Source: Andrena cerasifolii
Taxonomy: Eukaryota; Arthropoda; Insecta; Hymenoptera; Andrenidae
NCBI RefSeq assembly: GCF_050908995.1
Contig: NC_135124.1
Location: 10,726,001 to 10,790,000 of the forward strand
Direction: 5' to 3'
DNA: 64,000 nt
Position 1 is the first letter of the stretch, and every line of letters begins with the position of its first letter. The notes under the pieces are model-generated. The model worked only from the letters and a program-made list of their open reading frames with translations, was not told where the DNA came from and did not search any database. The translations under genes were made by a program, and so were the position numbers. Shown here piece after piece: positions 22,553 through 35,099 of the stretch.

Positions 22553-25500
22553 ATGGTTGTTTCAGGCGCGGAATCTGCAAGCACGCCGCCAGTCCCACCG
22601 AGACGCAAGAAGCGGAGAGCAAAGTTCGCAGCGGCCGCGAAATCACCACAGAGGACGTCGCCGAGTCTCAGGAAGCCAGACAGAAAGCGTCTGGCACCGC
22701 CACCGCCACCGCCACGAGCCGCGCGGAAAGCGAAGTCTCAGACAGCTCAAGATGCGCTGGAAGAAACGACTTCGGAGGATCCAGTAACCCAAGACGCGGA
22801 GGGAGCGCTGAACAGTCTAAGTTCCACCGAAACGGATGGAGCTCCCCAGCCGTCATCTCTGCGGTTCGAGGACACTGACTTAATACCGACCAAGGAGACG
22901 AGCAACAGTGCGAACGACAAGAAGGACACCCGCAACATGGCCCGCTCTGCAGCACTCAACGACCGTCCGTTCCCAATGTTCGAGACCCTGAGGAACGAGC
23001 CCAACAGATACCCGCCGTTGCTCTTCACGTTGCACGACTTCCAGAACGTGATGTCTGACGCGATGCCACTCGAGGAGGAGCCCAGCACGAGATCGCCCGC
23101 GGGCTCCGTCCGCGACTCTTTCCGCGAGTCGTTCGAGCAGTCGCTTGATGAAGAGAACGAGCTGTGCTTCCGCGTCACCACCACGAACCTGCCCTTCGAG
23201 AAGTGCCTGGACAGATGGAATGCCAGCTTCGCGGACCAGTTCATCGACCACGTTCAAGAATCCAGCCGCTTCATCTTCGAGGACTATATTGACAGGAGCA
23301 ACAAGGTGAACATCCGACGATCGGCAGGACCGATGTGCTACGAGAGCTTTGAGCAGGAGCAGGCTGTCCCGCGTTTGACTAAAGTGAGGTTCGTGATCGA
23401 GTCGCCCAGTTCCTCGACCCCCAATCACGATTTAAGCGGCGACGGCGAGGACATGTGCGACAGCTTGCAGAATATCGAGCCTCTCGTGGATGAGGTAGTC
23501 GAGTGCAGTTATGGTACCTCTGCGAGGCTGACTGAAATCAAGGATGAAACGAATGCCGCGGATGGAAGCGAGGATGGAGATCACGGAGCGGGGTCCCAGG
23601 ACCCTGATGAATTCGGTGACGTGCCCTTCTGCTCGGTTCTGGAGACTGGAGAGAGTGCTATTGAAAGACCACCAATGGAGAATGCTTTGACTTCCGCTGA
23701 GTTAGCTGAGGAAGGATCGCTTGCTGGGAATGAGGGCGTTGATTCGAATGACTCCTTTGGTGCTTCGGCGTCGACGAACTTGCAGAAGGAGTCGTTCGAT
23801 TCTAAATGGAGGGTGGCGAAGATGAAAGCCGCGGACATTGGTAAATCAGAGTTGAACTCCGCAATGTCGAATATGGAATGCAATTGGAATTTTGTGTTGA
23901 ATAAGGTTAAAGATGAGAGTTTGAAAGGATCTGTTAGGGAAGCTGCATCGGATTGCATGGGGATAGATGGAGGACCTCAGGATGATAAGGAATTGGCAGA
24001 TGAGACCTCTGAGAAAGAAAATAATAATATTCAGGTGGATGAGGAGGCAGTTGTGGAAAGTACAAATGATGTTGGGAGTGAGGCTGTTGAACGGGAGATG
24101 AGGGTTGAATTTGATGTGGAACCAGTAATCAGTGAAGCATGTTTCGAGACCATTGAACGAAAATTGACAATAAATGAAACAGAGGCTGAAGTTCGTGATC
24201 AAACTTGCGAAGTAGAGGACGATATTGCGGAAGAACACTTAACATCAAATGAATCAGAAACTGGGACATATGAAAAAGCAGCAGAAGAGAAGGAAGAAGG
24301 AAATGAGAAGCCAGAGTCAGAAGCCCACCTCAAGTGCTCTCAGGAATACAAAAGGAAACTTTTTGTAAACGATTCGTTGCGAAATATTATAAACCACCAT
24401 GATCTCTCGATAATTGATTCCGAGGAAGAAAATCAAATGTTCGAAGAGGAGAATAGTTCAGAAGCTTCTAACAAATTTTCACGCGAAGTTGAGGAAAGTT
24501 CTACCAACACGAGAAGCAATGCACGCGAAGTTAAAAATATTTCGCTTCCTGAAGGTACTTTCGCAAACGATGAGTTCCCCAAGAAGAATGATAACGTGAG
24601 CGTTCCAGTTAACATTCGACGAAATTCCTTCCTGGAAAACATGCTGTCTGAGGAGTCCTATGAAATACCAAGCATGTCAAGTTGCAAGATCGTTGCCGCT
24701 CACCCGAAACCATCTTCAACGACCGCGCACGAAGAATTACTCCCATTAAAAGAAGAAAGCCACCTAGCAAGCAGGCTAAACGAATCGATAAAAATGGACA
24801 TGGAGATCCAGAAGAATTTGCGAGAATCCAAGGAGAGAGAAATACCTGCTGCTGTTCCAAAGCCGGGCTATCCTAAAGTTTTCGAACCCGCAAAAAAGAA
24901 CGCTGGCGAGGCAAAGTGTGACGTGTTGAACGAACTACTCTCTAATTTCAACCACATCAAGCTGAAACCAGTAAATATTGTGACGAAAAGCAATGACGAA
25001 GGTTCTCCACAAGTAGCTACCACTCGACAAACCGACGACAACGAAAGAATTGAATCAAAGTCGGAAAATCACATGGAAAGTGTACGCAACACTAGCACCT
25101 CGCATAGCACCATTATCAAGGCAGCAGCCAACAGTAACGCAACTTTGGAACAGAAGATTCCTTTACCACCACAGAGGAGTTACGACGAAACTCAAATGCC
25201 TACAGGATTTTTAATGAACGACCAGAAGCTGACACTACAGAAGAGCGATCGATTGCCAGAGAAGCCTACAGAAGCTTCAAATGTTAGCTCTTCGATCAAT
25301 ACTATACCGAGACTAGGGTCCACGGTATCCCTAAGAAGTCGCGAGACCGCGCGCAACGGCAGCATAGAGGTGGTGAAGGTGGACGTGCACAGACCAGAAT
25401 GGTCCCAGAACGAGGATCATCCCGAGTCGCCGATTAGTACGGGTGGAAGTCGTTTTGAGCCGAGGAAGAGTGACGTGACACCCCAGGGAAGCGACAGAGG

Positions 25501-26437
25501 CGTGGTGAACTCCGCTGGACCTCCGCAGCTTTCAGGCTGCGGCGAAAAGACTGACGCAAACGTTCGCGAGCTGAAGAGACGCTGCCACGCGGAGGATGTC
25601 TCGTGCAAGCGCGGCCAACAGTTAGAGTTAAGGACGAGGGCGGATAGCGGAGAAAAGAGTGCCATAGCTAGGAGGATTCCTCGACCCCATTGTAATAATA
25701 ATGACAATAACAGGGCCGTAACACCCGTAGCTGTAAGTGACGACCAATCCCGCGACACTATGACGATAACCCCGGGTAGAGTTAGGAGCTTCGTTAAGTA
25801 CTACGAGATCCGAGGCGAGGCGACGACGGCTGACAAAGATTCTAAATCTAACGATAGGGAGATAGTAGAGAGAGACGCGATGACGGGACACCAGTCGGTG
25901 TTCAGCATCCGCAGGGGACTGGAGGCGAGGGCCATCGAGGCTAGGTCCTTGGACGCGCGAAAGGACCATTTTCAGGGGTCTATGATGGACAGGGGTTCCG
26001 ATATATTAATGGAGTCGACGAGGAATGAAATCAAGCCTGCTGCTGTGGGGAAGCACGGTGTCGAGCAAGATCCCAATTTATTCGACGATCGTGTCGAAAG
26101 GTTGCTAGAGGACGGTGGCGTTGAAAGGGTGAAGGTGAGAGACGGGGTACGGAAGTCTCATGGCGATTCCAGCAAGCAACCTGGTATGGTTAGGAGGAAG
26201 AAGTCGGTGAAGTTTCAAGGTGGCTACACTGTGATCGGTACGGGGAGTCCTGATGAGAACGGTGCCGTGGGGAGTCTCACGAGCGGAGAGGCGAAATCGA
26301 CGGGAAAGAAGAGGGCTCCCGGTAGACCGGAAATTGGGGGAACCGTGTTCAGCGAAAAAGTCGAGTTTAAAGGTGCTGGTGTGGAGTTTGTGGACGCTGA
26401 CTCGTGCTCCGTCGACAAACGTGAAATCGCTGCTCAG
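22553..26437 (+). CDS. Large disordered acidic protein, main exon (1295 codons)
   Basis: This is the longest open frame in the window. It starts at an ATG at 22553, although an acceptor-like TTGTTTCAG at 22565 means translation may begin in an upstream exon. It ends at GCTCAG|GTTGGT, phase 0. The N terminus has TPPVPPRR, a class II SH3 ligand, the basic cluster RRKKRRAK, a possible nuclear signal, and a run of six prolines. The middle is very rich in Glu, Ser and Asn with no transmembrane or catalytic motif. Two compact basic patches near the C terminus (GRVRSFVKYYEI and RRKKSVKFQGGYTVIG) look more conserved than their surroundings. I do not recognise the family. Codon use is GC-richer at both ends than in the middle, which is AT-rich. 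Confidence 0.88.
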
Positions 26438-26751
26438 GTTGGTCATCTGTGTAATTAATGTTCAGTGACAGATAGTTCCTTTAATTCGTAAATATTAAAT
26501 GTTGGGAGTTTTTGTATATTTAGTTGATGTTGAATAATGGACTAGCTTTCAATATTTGCGTTTGTATGAAATGACGATTCGTAAAGCACTTATTTTATCG
26601 AGTAACTCGGGATAAAGAGGGGATTTGAGTGCAGTGTGTAGTGAAGTTAGAGCTTCAGCGAAATGGGAAAATGCATTCTAAGTGCAGTCTTGTAACATGG
26701 GTCCAGTTATTGGAAAGTAATAACCGTTTGTTTCGTTTTTTTTCCCCGTAG

Positions 26752-26785
26752 ATACAAGCCGCAGCAGAAGGCAAGGAATGTTCAG
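26752..26785 (+). CDS. Large disordered protein, 34-nt micro-exon
   Basis: A strong pyrimidine tract, TTTTTTTTCCCCGTAG, precedes 34 nt ending TGTTCAG|GTATTA. Entry is phase 0 and exit phase 1, in frame with the preceding exon, encoding IQAAAEGKECS. Micro-exons of this size are easily missed by gene finders. The support is the splice signals and phase only. Confidence 0.6.
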
Positions 26786-28629
26786 GTATTAATCGCTTCG
26801 TTCCAAAACCAGAAACCCCGCGTCTCGTATTTTACTGTACTGTATAGTTAAACTGTAGTTTTTACAAGTCGTCGTTGTCGTCGTTCCCCCGAGTCTCGAC
26901 ATTTTACCCTCGATGCTTCGTGGCGCTACAGCAAGCATTCCCTTCCCGAAGATTTCTTTCTAACCGAAGAACAGAGTTTTCAGTGCTCAGCGAGACCCAC
27001 TGATAAGAATTCTTGCCACTGAAGTCTTAAAAATATGTCTTAAAATTACAAGACAAATGATTACCAAACATAAAACAGATTTCGCCACTTTCAGAAAAAA
27101 AGAAAGGAGACGAGGACAATAATTCGTTAATACAACAATTGCATATTTGTCCATAAAATCCCATAAAGTGTCTAAAAGTACACCTACATGAGCTCAGAGT
27201 ACAGAGTATTATCAAATACTAGCTTTAATACTCGGCTTTGCCCGGAATTTAGATACTGATTTTATAAAAAAAGAGTCACATTTTTCAGTTTTTTTTTTGT
27301 GAAAATAGTCACATTCATCTGGATTAGCCACGCATAATGAGCTGAGGCACATTTCGCCATCTCAGAGTTTACCGTTCGGGTTTTTAGGCGGCAGACAAAC
27401 ACACAAACACACAGACTTTCTGCTTTATATATTAAGGTAATGAAATCCCAAAGATGCTTCAGTGGCTAGCAGAAATAGCTTCCTATCTCAAGAAAACATG
27501 AATCATCCTACAAACCCACGACCACGTAATCTGTTGGTCAGCAAACGAATCGATGTCGTTCAGCACATTCACATAATCGCATGCTTCCGAATGGTTTCCC
27601 TTCTTCCATTTCTCCAAGTCTTCCTCGCAGCAGGAAAAAGGGCACGTGACGTTTCATTTAGGCAAACCGTTTGTCTGGCGGACGTTCGGGGTCCGGTCGA
27701 TAGGTAGATCGCGGCAAACGGATTTTTCGCCATTCCAGAGGGATTTAGAGTTACAAGGCGGATGCAGGTTCAGCCAGCAAACAGATCTTTCGGTCAAGTG
27801 CATCAGCTACGATCAAACCCAGGATCTTTGGCTCAGATTTATTCGATCCGGCCGGTTTCTCCGACGCTTCCCGGCTCGTAATTCCTCGCATCATTTTGTC
27901 CGACTTATTTTACGTATTCTCGGGTAATGGGGGCCTCCGCTAGATTTACTACCCCCTCGACGAGGAGCGAGCGGGAACGAAAACAAAAAGCCGCGCAATT
28001 TGTGGCTTCGTTTCAGACAGTATTTCTTGGACGACGTAACGATTCAATCGGGGCAAAAGTTTCGCAGGATAGTTTTGGACGAGCTTGGGCGTAATATTAA
28101 TTAGAAAGCTTACGGAGCTAAACGAGTTTTCAAGGTTTTTCGTCGTCGCGGATGCTGGCGCTGCCCTAGGCGACTAAGATCACTTGGTATTCAACCTAGA
28201 AAACTTGGGAATTCAACATCTAAAACGGGGAAATAATGATTCCTCGATTGAACTTAGTTAGCTGCTCCAGAGCATCCGTGGTATTAATGCAAATCTTTCT
28301 ACTCTGCATAGCGGTTATTCTTTTACAAATTTAACAAGCTTAACTTCACTTGCTTCCGAAATAATCCTCCTATGCCATTCACAAACATTTCCTACCTCAA
28401 AATACAATCCAATAAAAACACCAAAATAGAACACTGATGATTCAACCGAACATAAATAAATTTCGCAAAAGTATCACAAAGATGAAGCGCACAGTGGTAA
28501 AAATGTCCATTTCGTCCACTGAAAATCTGTTCTTTCGTTGATGTTCTCTAGCACCGCGAGTTTCCGTTCTCCGATGAACTTATAGCCGCGACAAAGTCAA
28601 CTGCTCACTTCCCCCACAATATGTCACAG
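26786..28629. other. Intron with a dispersed repeat copy
   Basis: This is the presumed intron between the micro-exon and the terminal exon. It carries the dispersed repeat at 27217-27436. Elsewhere I see only AT-rich sequence and short incidental open frames near 27.5-27.9 kb. Confidence 0.5.
27217..27436 (+). repeat. Dispersed repeat, copy 1 (ACTAGC...TTTATATATTAAGG family)
   Basis: It begins ACTAGCTTTAATACTCGGCT, includes TTGCCCGGAATTT and GTGAAAATAGTCACATTCAT, and ends TTTCTGCTTTATATATTAAG after an ACACACAAACACACAGAC stretch. A shorter copy lies in the opposite orientation at 63493-63602. The conserved 3' end recalls SINE or non-LTR tails of insects, but no reverse transcriptase frame is present, so the class is uncertain. 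Confidence 0.75.
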
Positions 28630-28715
28630 GTTCGCGACTCGTGGCAAGGGACGGAGTGGTGGGGCAGCCTGCGTCACCGGCCTCGAGTGTCCACTTGATT
28701 CTGTTCAGACTATAG
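28630..28715 (+). CDS. Large disordered protein, probable terminal exon
   Basis: After CCCACAATATGTCACAG the phase 1 frame stays open for 28 codons from 28632, then reaches TAG at 28713-28715. The peptide is GSRLVARDGVVGQPASPAS and a short hydrophobic end. A canonical AATAAA follows at 29122, about 400 bp downstream, consistent with a 3' UTR. The evidence is splice phase and the polyadenylation signal; the peptide has no recognised motif. Confidence 0.5.
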
Positions 28716-29140
28716 TCGTGCACGTTAAACGAAACGGCGATCTGCTTTTAGCTCTGTTATTGTCGCAAACTTCCTTGCGCGTCTTTATAGGAGAACGTTG
28801 TTTTTTGGCGAAGCTATCGCAGGATACTCGCGCGTATAATCCCCCTCCCCATTATTGTCCCGCGCGTGTTGTGTAATTATAACGTAAACTGGACGTAATT
28901 TACGTGGTAGTGTAGCAGCGAAATAATATACTTGTTGCGCTGTTGTGTTACGTGTACGTGTTCAGCAGATCGATTTAACGCATATTAGTATTCAGTGTCG
29001 TAAAAAGTACTCCCATTTTGCTATTCACCGGTCGCTCTTCACTCGTGTCGCGTTCCCACCATCTCCTTTGGATTAAGTGTAGTCGTGAATCCAGAACGAG
29101 TGTAATGCCTTACCTCTTTCAAATAAATATGGTTTATATA
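28716..29140 (+). other. Probable 3' UTR with AATAAA
   Basis: This non-coding stretch follows the probable terminal exon and ends shortly after AATAAA at 29122-29127, which is followed by a T/A-rich sequence suitable for cleavage. Confidence 0.4.
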
Positions 29141-32100
29141 TTATTTATGGCAGTCGATGCAACGCGTAAGGTAATTTACGCGTTCGGTTAGAAAATCTGG
29201 GACTTTTAAATACGTCCAGGGTTACGTGGATGTTCGCGGGGATGAGGAGGATCGAAGTTTCTCGCGCTCCATAAAATTTATTTAATCAGAGGATTCAAAT
29301 TACTTTCTGTGGTACACAGATCATCGGAACTGTTCAAATAATTGAATTTTATGGTAAAATCGCGTTCTGGAAGATAGCTGCAGCAGAGGCGCGTGCAAAG
29401 TTGCCCGATTTCGGGTACGTCGACTGCAGCAGGTGGCAGAAAGTTTCTAACATGCGTGACAGATCTAGTAAAAGGACTTTCCAAGCCTTCACACGCCCTT
29501 TGGCAAGTTTGCAGCAAGGAAAACTCGCGTTTTTTTACGAGATCGCGTTCATGCTTTTTTATTTATCCGTTGAGATCGAATCTTGTTGGATGCGACTTTC
29601 CACTTTACGTTCTACCATGTTTTAACAGGAAGTCACATGATATTTTGGAGATTTCGATGTGTTATTAGAAATCAGAATGGAGCGTTGAATGACGATGGCG
29701 AGTACAAATTGAAATGATAGTACTTTTTAAAACACCGACATACCGATGGTGATATATAGCGGTTTCCTTCGAAAGCGTGCAATTCGTCGGCCAAATGAGA
29801 CTTAACGCGGTGTAATTACGCAATCGTTTTATTATCTTCCTCTGTTGAGTTATTGTAAGTACGATAATTTATCGTTAGACCGAGTGCATTACTTTATTAT
29901 ACGACGTAGGTGGAAATTAATGGTAACGATGAGAATAATGTGTCGTTCATACCTAGGATATACGTAAATGAAATGCTTCTTACGACTTAGTATTATTATA
30001 TACGCACAGTTGCTGCCAATCGTGGTCGTGTTGGACGTAGACGATGGGTAGAAGTCGAAAGAATCGTGTTTAAATTGAAATTATATTAACGTAGCAGCTA
30101 AGCTAAATATGGCGATATATTGGAAATAATATTTTAATATTATTTAATATCTGAATATTTTTAATATTTACTTAATATTTTAATATTATTTAAATATTAT
30201 TTTAGTGATCTTAAACGGCCACTTAATATTGCGCTATTTTTTTTAAATTTAAGATCCTTTTGAACTACATTTTGATTTTTTTTCAAATGATGTAGGGTAA
30301 TTGAGTTTCTTGTTTTGCTTTCGCTTAAAAGCTATTCGCAGATCAGGCTCGCGTAAAAAGTTGTATTAAATTGAATGTTTGATTGATACATTTAACAGTT
30401 TGGGTAGAAGAATTCATATACTGACTTCTTTCACTTCTATTCGATATTTATGCTCCTTGTGAGGACGAGTGGAAGTAACTGTGTATATATTTATAGAGAT
30501 ATATATGTGCATGTATTTGTACAAGATGTATGTGAGTATTATTACGCGATAATTATCCCGTAAAACGCAATGCGATTTATCCCCCTCGCCCCGTTGGTTA
30601 TGCGACCTTTTATAACGTTGATTTACATAGTTAGGTAGAACGAAGCGCAGGAAGTGCGAATCGCGAGCGATGTATCGCGTTTTCAGAGCGAATTCACGCG
30701 TAGTCGCCCATTTTTAAATGCAGATCGCAAAAGCAAGAAACCACTGTACACTGGATTCTTTTCGTCGCTTTGAAAAACTCTTTGCATTCTCGCGTCAACC
30801 AGAAATAACAGTCTTCTACGTTCCATGGAACTTCCAAAAAAGCTACCCAATAATTCGTTTAACTTCCGAACGCGTGAATGCGAAACGAATATTTGAAATT
30901 TTTAATACCAATTTACTTGCATGTGGCCTGCTTTATAAATTTATTACAAGCTTTTATTTTTTTATAATTGGTTTTCAACTTTTACAAACTCTTCATCAAT
31001 TTTTTTTAAGTATTCATTCCATTCACTTCTTCAAATTCGAATTTATAATCTGACAAACAAGTAATTTCAAACGTGACTTCACAATTGAGGACCTTGCAGC
31101 TCTATATTTACCAACTTCAAGTAAATTACGAAAGACTGTTTACAAAATTATTGCTTTGACTTAAAATTAAAAAGAGAATACTAATTGAAAAATATATATT
31201 TTCACACAATAAGTAGTAGTTATTAAGTTCATAAGTTTTCATTTCTATTCTTGGCAAATTTTTAAAATCTATTTCATTCGTATTGCGCCAAACAGTAATG
31301 AGTGCAGATCTTTGCTCATTTTTTATCGGATTTGCCTCAAACGATGTAAAATTTTTTTTTACATATATTACACGTCGTAACTCAAAAGCAGTAAAAAAAA
31401 AAACAAATTCAGAAGACACCCCAGAACATTTTCACGTAACTTCCTGTAAAATATTTGTTCAAAAAGGAACAGTTAAAAATACATACATACATACATTTTA
31501 TTTATTCAGCCCAACGTCGACTGAATATTTAGAGCTGCATTTCTATTCGGGTTGCTGTCGCGGAAGAAAACATAAAGCAATTGTAATTTAAACGCAAAAA
31601 GTAAATAAACCGAGATGTGCATCGAGGAAACAACAAACTAAAGCACGCACGGAGAATCCATTGTACATTCATGCTCGTCAAGCACGAATGCTTGAGGACG
31701 TGGCTGGTATCTATCAGAAGGGAAAGGAAATCATGAGTGAAGAGTTTAAAGGAATCGATCGATCAAGCTTCTTAATATATTTTTAAACGACCACGAGGAT
31801 GTTATTACCGTTTTATAACTTTTAGCGGACGAGGCGCAAAACGTGCGTAAATGTGTGTGCCAACAATGCCTCAATAATGAGTCATTGCATTTAATAGAGT
31901 CATTCGATGTTGACATTTGGAACAGGATAGTCGCCGATTATATTCGTTTCGAAAAGGAATGTTTTCTCCCGCAGTACATTGTACGTTTATATTTCCGCCG
32001 AACGCTGAATAAATTATTATTTTCTATGCTACGAGGACGTTTCGCAATTAATTCGACCACCTGCTCGCGCGATATTGATCGACGCACCGTTTAAATTTAA

Positions 32101-34541
32101 CGCAAATCCTTATGGAGAACTCGCATGATCGAGAAACCAAATTTGCAATCTGTTTTTGCAAACAAAGGGGTTGCTGTTGAGTCCACCCTCTGGACTCAAA
32201 TGTTAAGCTATGTGTTACCTCTTTCAAGGAATACTCTGGTATCGTGGGTGCCGGAGAGTGGAGAATTAAAAAATCTTAAAAACAAACTTGAAACGCGTTC
32301 GTCTTAAATCGCTCAGAGCACGAAGAATGTCCAGCATCCAGGTAGTAAATTGCGAAGATATGAAAAATGCGCTAAAGCCTCCCCGTTTAGCGAGAAGAAA
32401 TTCTGAGAACTCACGATACAGTTTCCGTGTTGCTCAAGTGCGGATTAAGCCAAGCTGAATAGAGAAATAATTTTCACGTTTGAAAGGGGAATTCCATTCC
32501 CCCACAATTATTATATAAGTATACAGATTTCTTTGAGCACGATTCTCTGCTCCGATTCGGAAAGCTTCTTTGCCCGAGCGACTGATTTGGAAGGAACTGA
32601 AAAGCATAGAGGGAATCGCAGCGACATCTTATACCTCCAAATTGGATCAATGTGTTTGTAATAGAGCGAGGAATATTCATTCGCTTTGTTCCACCGGATA
32701 AAGCATTCACCCTATTGCGGCAGAAACGTTTTCACTCGCACTTCGTTCCGTTTTGGTCAAAGGACCGTGTGCACGACAACGGAACATTAACTGGAAAGAT
32801 TTATGCCGACGGTGTATCCGTTTGAACAAAAATTTATCGGACAGTGTTCCAGTATTCATCTCCCCGTGTCTTCGGAGATCGCGGATCCCCCGCTTACGCA
32901 ACCGTTGTGGATGAGTAACGAGACGATTTGTGTCAGAGTGGCAATTTTTGGCAATTCCGCGTCCTCCACCGTGACTCACCTTTTGCACACATGTTGCGAA
33001 AATGGAGCGTCTATTAACGGCCGTTCCTATCGATTAATGGCAACTCACGCGTATCATTCTTCCTAAATTTAGGCGGGTTCGTTCTAATTATATCGCGAAA
33101 TCAACTTTGTCTCCACTGAACTGGTTAGAATCGTACGATTTAGGCAGAAGTAAAGCAGGCATTAATAACACTCTGGATGTGGAAACGAATAAACACGAAC
33201 TTACTGGATTTTATTTCCCTGAATTCACTGCAAGTGACGTAGAATCTAACGAGGTGAAATTTTACGTTGAATAAGCAGCTTCCAAACGTGAAATATGGAC
33301 TGTTTTGGAGCTAAAGTAATTACAAACGTTTATGAATTGAACCGCGTTTCGAGTCTACCATTAGATCACAAACTTTTCATCGGCTTCAATGGAACGACGT
33401 TGTTATTGGACGATTTCAGTTAACTAGATTTCAACTAATGTGATTCCTCCTCGAAGTCATAAACTTGTACGGGAACTTAAATTAACGGTTCCCCCAGTTC
33501 CCTCGTATTAGATTTCATTTAACAGCTTCCTCTCTCAGTTTCAGCTACTGGCATTAGTACTTTGAAAAATTGCACGTTAACGAGCTTAACATCGTTTTGG
33601 GAAACTTTCCGTGTAAAAATAATACTCGCACGTATCGCGGAATATTCACAAATTCATAAACAATATTCAAGTAATGTGTGACACGAAATTAGGCTAACTT
33701 TATAAGCTGTAGTGGACTGGGTCTAAAAATATTGGTTGCCTGGAAGCGAAGGGGGTTAACCGACAAACATAAAGCTATCATTTAATTTTTATAACGAATA
33801 AATAAAATTTTCAATAAATACATACGTGGCAAAAAAGTACAATTAAATTGTTTGCGATATAAATGTATATTTTTTAGTAATATTTATTATTATTGTCCGA
33901 TGTTTAAGGGGACCCACTTGCCATGGGGTAAGCTGACACTCTGGCCGTCACTGTTTATAAGAACATTCAAATGAATTCAGAGACTTGACTGGAGGACGAT
34001 GAAAATGGTCTAATTTTTATTCGTGTTTACGTTGTTGAAGTTTTTCAATGAGTCTTCAATAAGTAATTGAGGTTCTACTGTAACCCACACCGTTAAACCA
34101 CAAACTGGCGTCACCTTTGAGCCACCAAAAGCAACCGCAACATAGGGCGTGATGAACTGTACGTTTTATTTCCGTATCCAGCCGTGGTGCACATATGCAC
34201 CTGTCCGCATACACGGCCTGCAGCTCACGTGATCGAATGTAAACAAATTTTCCATCGGCCATTAATCTGCTGTGGCTATGGGTCGCTTTTAGCAAACAAT
34301 GTTGCGCGCCTCGGCTGCACACAACAGCAGACAAACTCTACATCTACATCGTTGCATCAAATTGCCGAATTTTGGGCACTTAGAAACTTCTAACGAAACT
34401 TCGGATAAAACTTATCTCGAAACTTGCAACCATGACGAGAGAAATTCTTGTCAACAATGTTAATTCCTTAAACGGCGAAGGTGGCTTGTGAAATTAGCCG
34501 ACGCTGTGTTCCAGACTGCCATATTTCCTTTAAGGGAATAT
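29141..34541. other. No supported gene; intergenic or intronic
   Basis: This AT-rich DNA has only short open frames, none with domain-like sequence. A patch of degenerate TTTAATATTA repeats lies at 30121-30205. I see no exon, RNA gene or transposon coding sequence. Confidence 0.5.
30121..30205. repeat. AT-rich degenerate short repeat (TTTAATATTA)
   Basis: Irregular repeats of TTTAATATTATTTAATAT form a simple-sequence patch. A similar patch occurs near 46120-46190. Confidence 0.75.
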
Positions 34542-34805
34542 CGCGAACCCGCATTCCCCGATTGGGACGCAACTTAGCGGCTTTATAGAGTGACTCGACT
34601 ATTAAGGGTGTGGAAACGAGTTTAATCCAATATGGCCAACGGTTTTTGTTTAAAAAAATCTTAAATATCAGTTACTTTTGGGGCTATTAGACGAGAATCC
34701 CCCTTAAAGAGCGATTGAGCAGGAATGAAACACACCGTTGTTCTCGTCTTGAGTCGCTCTGTAAACCCACAAAGTTGCGTTCCAATCGGTGCGCGTGGGT
34801 TCGCG
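34542..34805. mobile_element. Fold-back element with about 58-bp arms
   Basis: The left arm 34542-34598 (CGCGAACCCGC...GATTGGGACGCAACTTAG...GAGTGACTCGA) is matched by the reverse complement of 34747-34805, with scattered mismatches. The 148-bp centre starts near TATTAAGGG and ends CCCCCTTAAA, so it may be a second, TTAAGGGG-type MITE nested between the arms. No coding frame is present. Confidence 0.65.
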
Positions 34806-35099
34806 GTGTTGCCTTGTGAGTAACTGGAGGTGAACGAAAATCCCTTTATTCTAAAATCCTATCTACTCCACTACCTCAATCACAAACTGAAGAAGCTACC
34901 AAGGTTTGCAGCCTAAGTAATGCAATCAATACACTTCCGACACCAACGCGTAAGGGGTAGCATCGAACTCATCAATATTCTTACGCAGAAACACCAACCT
35001 CAGCCGTCCGTTCACCGTCACAACACCCTCAAACTTAAAAAGAGGCTATAAGTCACAGAAAACGGAGGAAATCCAGCGTCTCTCAAGCATCATAGACTA

